Assembly (NCBI RefSeq): GCF_000179775.1
Contig: NZ_AEEB01000003.1
Location: forward strand, 372,001-436,000
Direction: 5' to 3'
DNA from: Ahrensia sp. R2A130
GTDB lineage: Bacteria; Pseudomonadota; Alphaproteobacteria; Rhizobiales; Rhizobiaceae
DNA: 64,000 bases
The translations under genes and the position numbers were made by a program. Positions 63,608 through 64,000 of this stretch are shown here, one piece after another; the first letter of the stretch is position 1, and the number at the start of each line of letters is the position of its first letter. Under the pieces are notes generated by a model, which saw only the letters and a program-made list of their open reading frames with translations, was not told the origin of the DNA and did not search any database.

Positions 63608-63976
63608 CTACGGCAAGTCGTAGCGAACAGCAGCACCCTCATATCCATGAACCTTGTCACGTCCGCGAACCATAACGTGATCGAGACCATCGGGAATTTG
63701 AACGCCTGATCTCGAGCGGGTGAACGGTTGCTCTTCAACATGGGGATGGGCCAGCTCTCGCCGCGCCAGCAACGTACCATCAGGCGCCAGAACCTCCCAG
63801 GCATCAGCGTAGTGATCCCAGCCTTCATCTGTATGGCTCAAAGTCACGTCAAACCGCCATGTTCCATCACTGCCTTGGCTGGCTTTCACCTTATCCACCA
63901 CGACATCACCGGCCAAAGCAGGAACAGTGAGACCGGCAAGAACGGTTAAGCTGAGAAGCAGGCGTTTGACTGGCAT
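63608..63976 (-). CDS. Small periplasmic protein, unknown function
   Basis: 122 aa with a signal peptide MPVKRLLLSLTVLAGLTVPALA. The mature part, GDVVVDKVKASQGSDGTWRFDVTLSHTDEGWDHYADAWEVL, reads like a small beta-sandwich similar to secreted conserved proteins in other alphaproteobacteria, but I cannot name the family. No cysteines. Convergent with marC, 4 nt apart at the stop codons; the upstream region lies beyond the window edge. Confidence 0.72.
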   Translation of the reverse strand: MPVKRLLLSLTVLAGLTVPALAGDVVVDKVKASQGSDGTWRFDVTLSHTDEGWDHYADAWEVLAPDGTLLARRELAHPHVEEQPFTRSRSGVQIPDGLDHVMVRGRDKVHGYEGAAVRYDLP

Positions 63977-64000
63977 GGGAAATTCTCGAAATTCTGGAGC

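Overview
The window looks like a chromosomal stretch of an alphaproteobacterium, most likely of the order Hyphomicrobiales (Rhizobiales). The grounds are gene content and order: an ExoR-like Sel1-repeat protein, phosphatidylcholine synthase, an IalB-family protein, B12-dependent ribonucleotide reductase NrdJ, the glnB-glnA pair behind a sigma-54 promoter, the cysG-DUF2849-cysI-DUF934 sulfite-reduction cluster, and the run gyrA-(LysE)-coaD-ppi-ppi-queA with ldt and tgt beside it. This assignment is inferred by reading, not by a search. I found no phage, transposase, integrase, plasmid function, rRNA or CRISPR array.

Layout. 1-2571: tail of a large coiled-coil-type protein, then the chromate pair chrB-chrA. 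2587-7115 (minus): exoR overlapping the end of ilvD, then, past a 56-codon small gene on plus and a perfect 16-bp bidirectional terminator, tig. 7339-11243: CelD-like acetyltransferase, tRNA-Leu(UAG), a tract of tandem hairpins, sigma-54 promoter, glnB, glnA, terminator. 11349-17347: SDR enzyme, outer-membrane beta-barrel protein, and a tightly coupled minus-strand operon cysG-DUF2849-cysI-DUF934-ferredoxin. 17531-22123: drug-efflux-type MFS, a P450 with an atypical I-helix overlapping a transporter-domain-only ABC protein, and an MltB-type transglycosylase. 22390-30613: nrdJ with a predicted long leader, a TIGR04141/DUF6119-family gene of unknown function, a structured GC-rich non-coding block, an EthD-family protein, a DMT transporter and a small secreted protein.

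30763-40720 (all minus): a complete BMP-type nucleoside ABC importer, quinone oxidoreductase, MFS, TerC, Pcs and the DUF1326-DUF2182 pair. 40815-53405: UbiH-type hydroxylase, AEC transporter, hspQ, ialB, a lone peptide-binding protein translationally coupled to a FrnE-type DsbA, hisC-like aminotransferase-VOC-kdsA, an MFS, two tandem secreted DUF922 proteins with HExxH motifs, and ccdA. 53638-64000: tRNA-Lys(UUU), tgt, DUF4864, an L,D-transpeptidase with a long Arg/Lys-rich segment, queA, two cyclophilins, coaD, LysE, gyrA, marC and a small periplasmic protein.

Most of the window is housekeeping. The strongest candidate for undescribed biology is the TIGR04141/DUF6119 gene with the adjoining structured block (26597-28799), which sits as an insert between ordinary genes. 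Other points of interest are a Tgt that has lost three of four zinc ligands, a P450 without the acidic residue of the oxygen-activation motif beside an ABC protein with no ATPase domain, the DUF1326-DUF2182 cysteine-rich pair, the tandem DUF922 pair, and three convergent gene pairs that share a CTAG as both stop codons.
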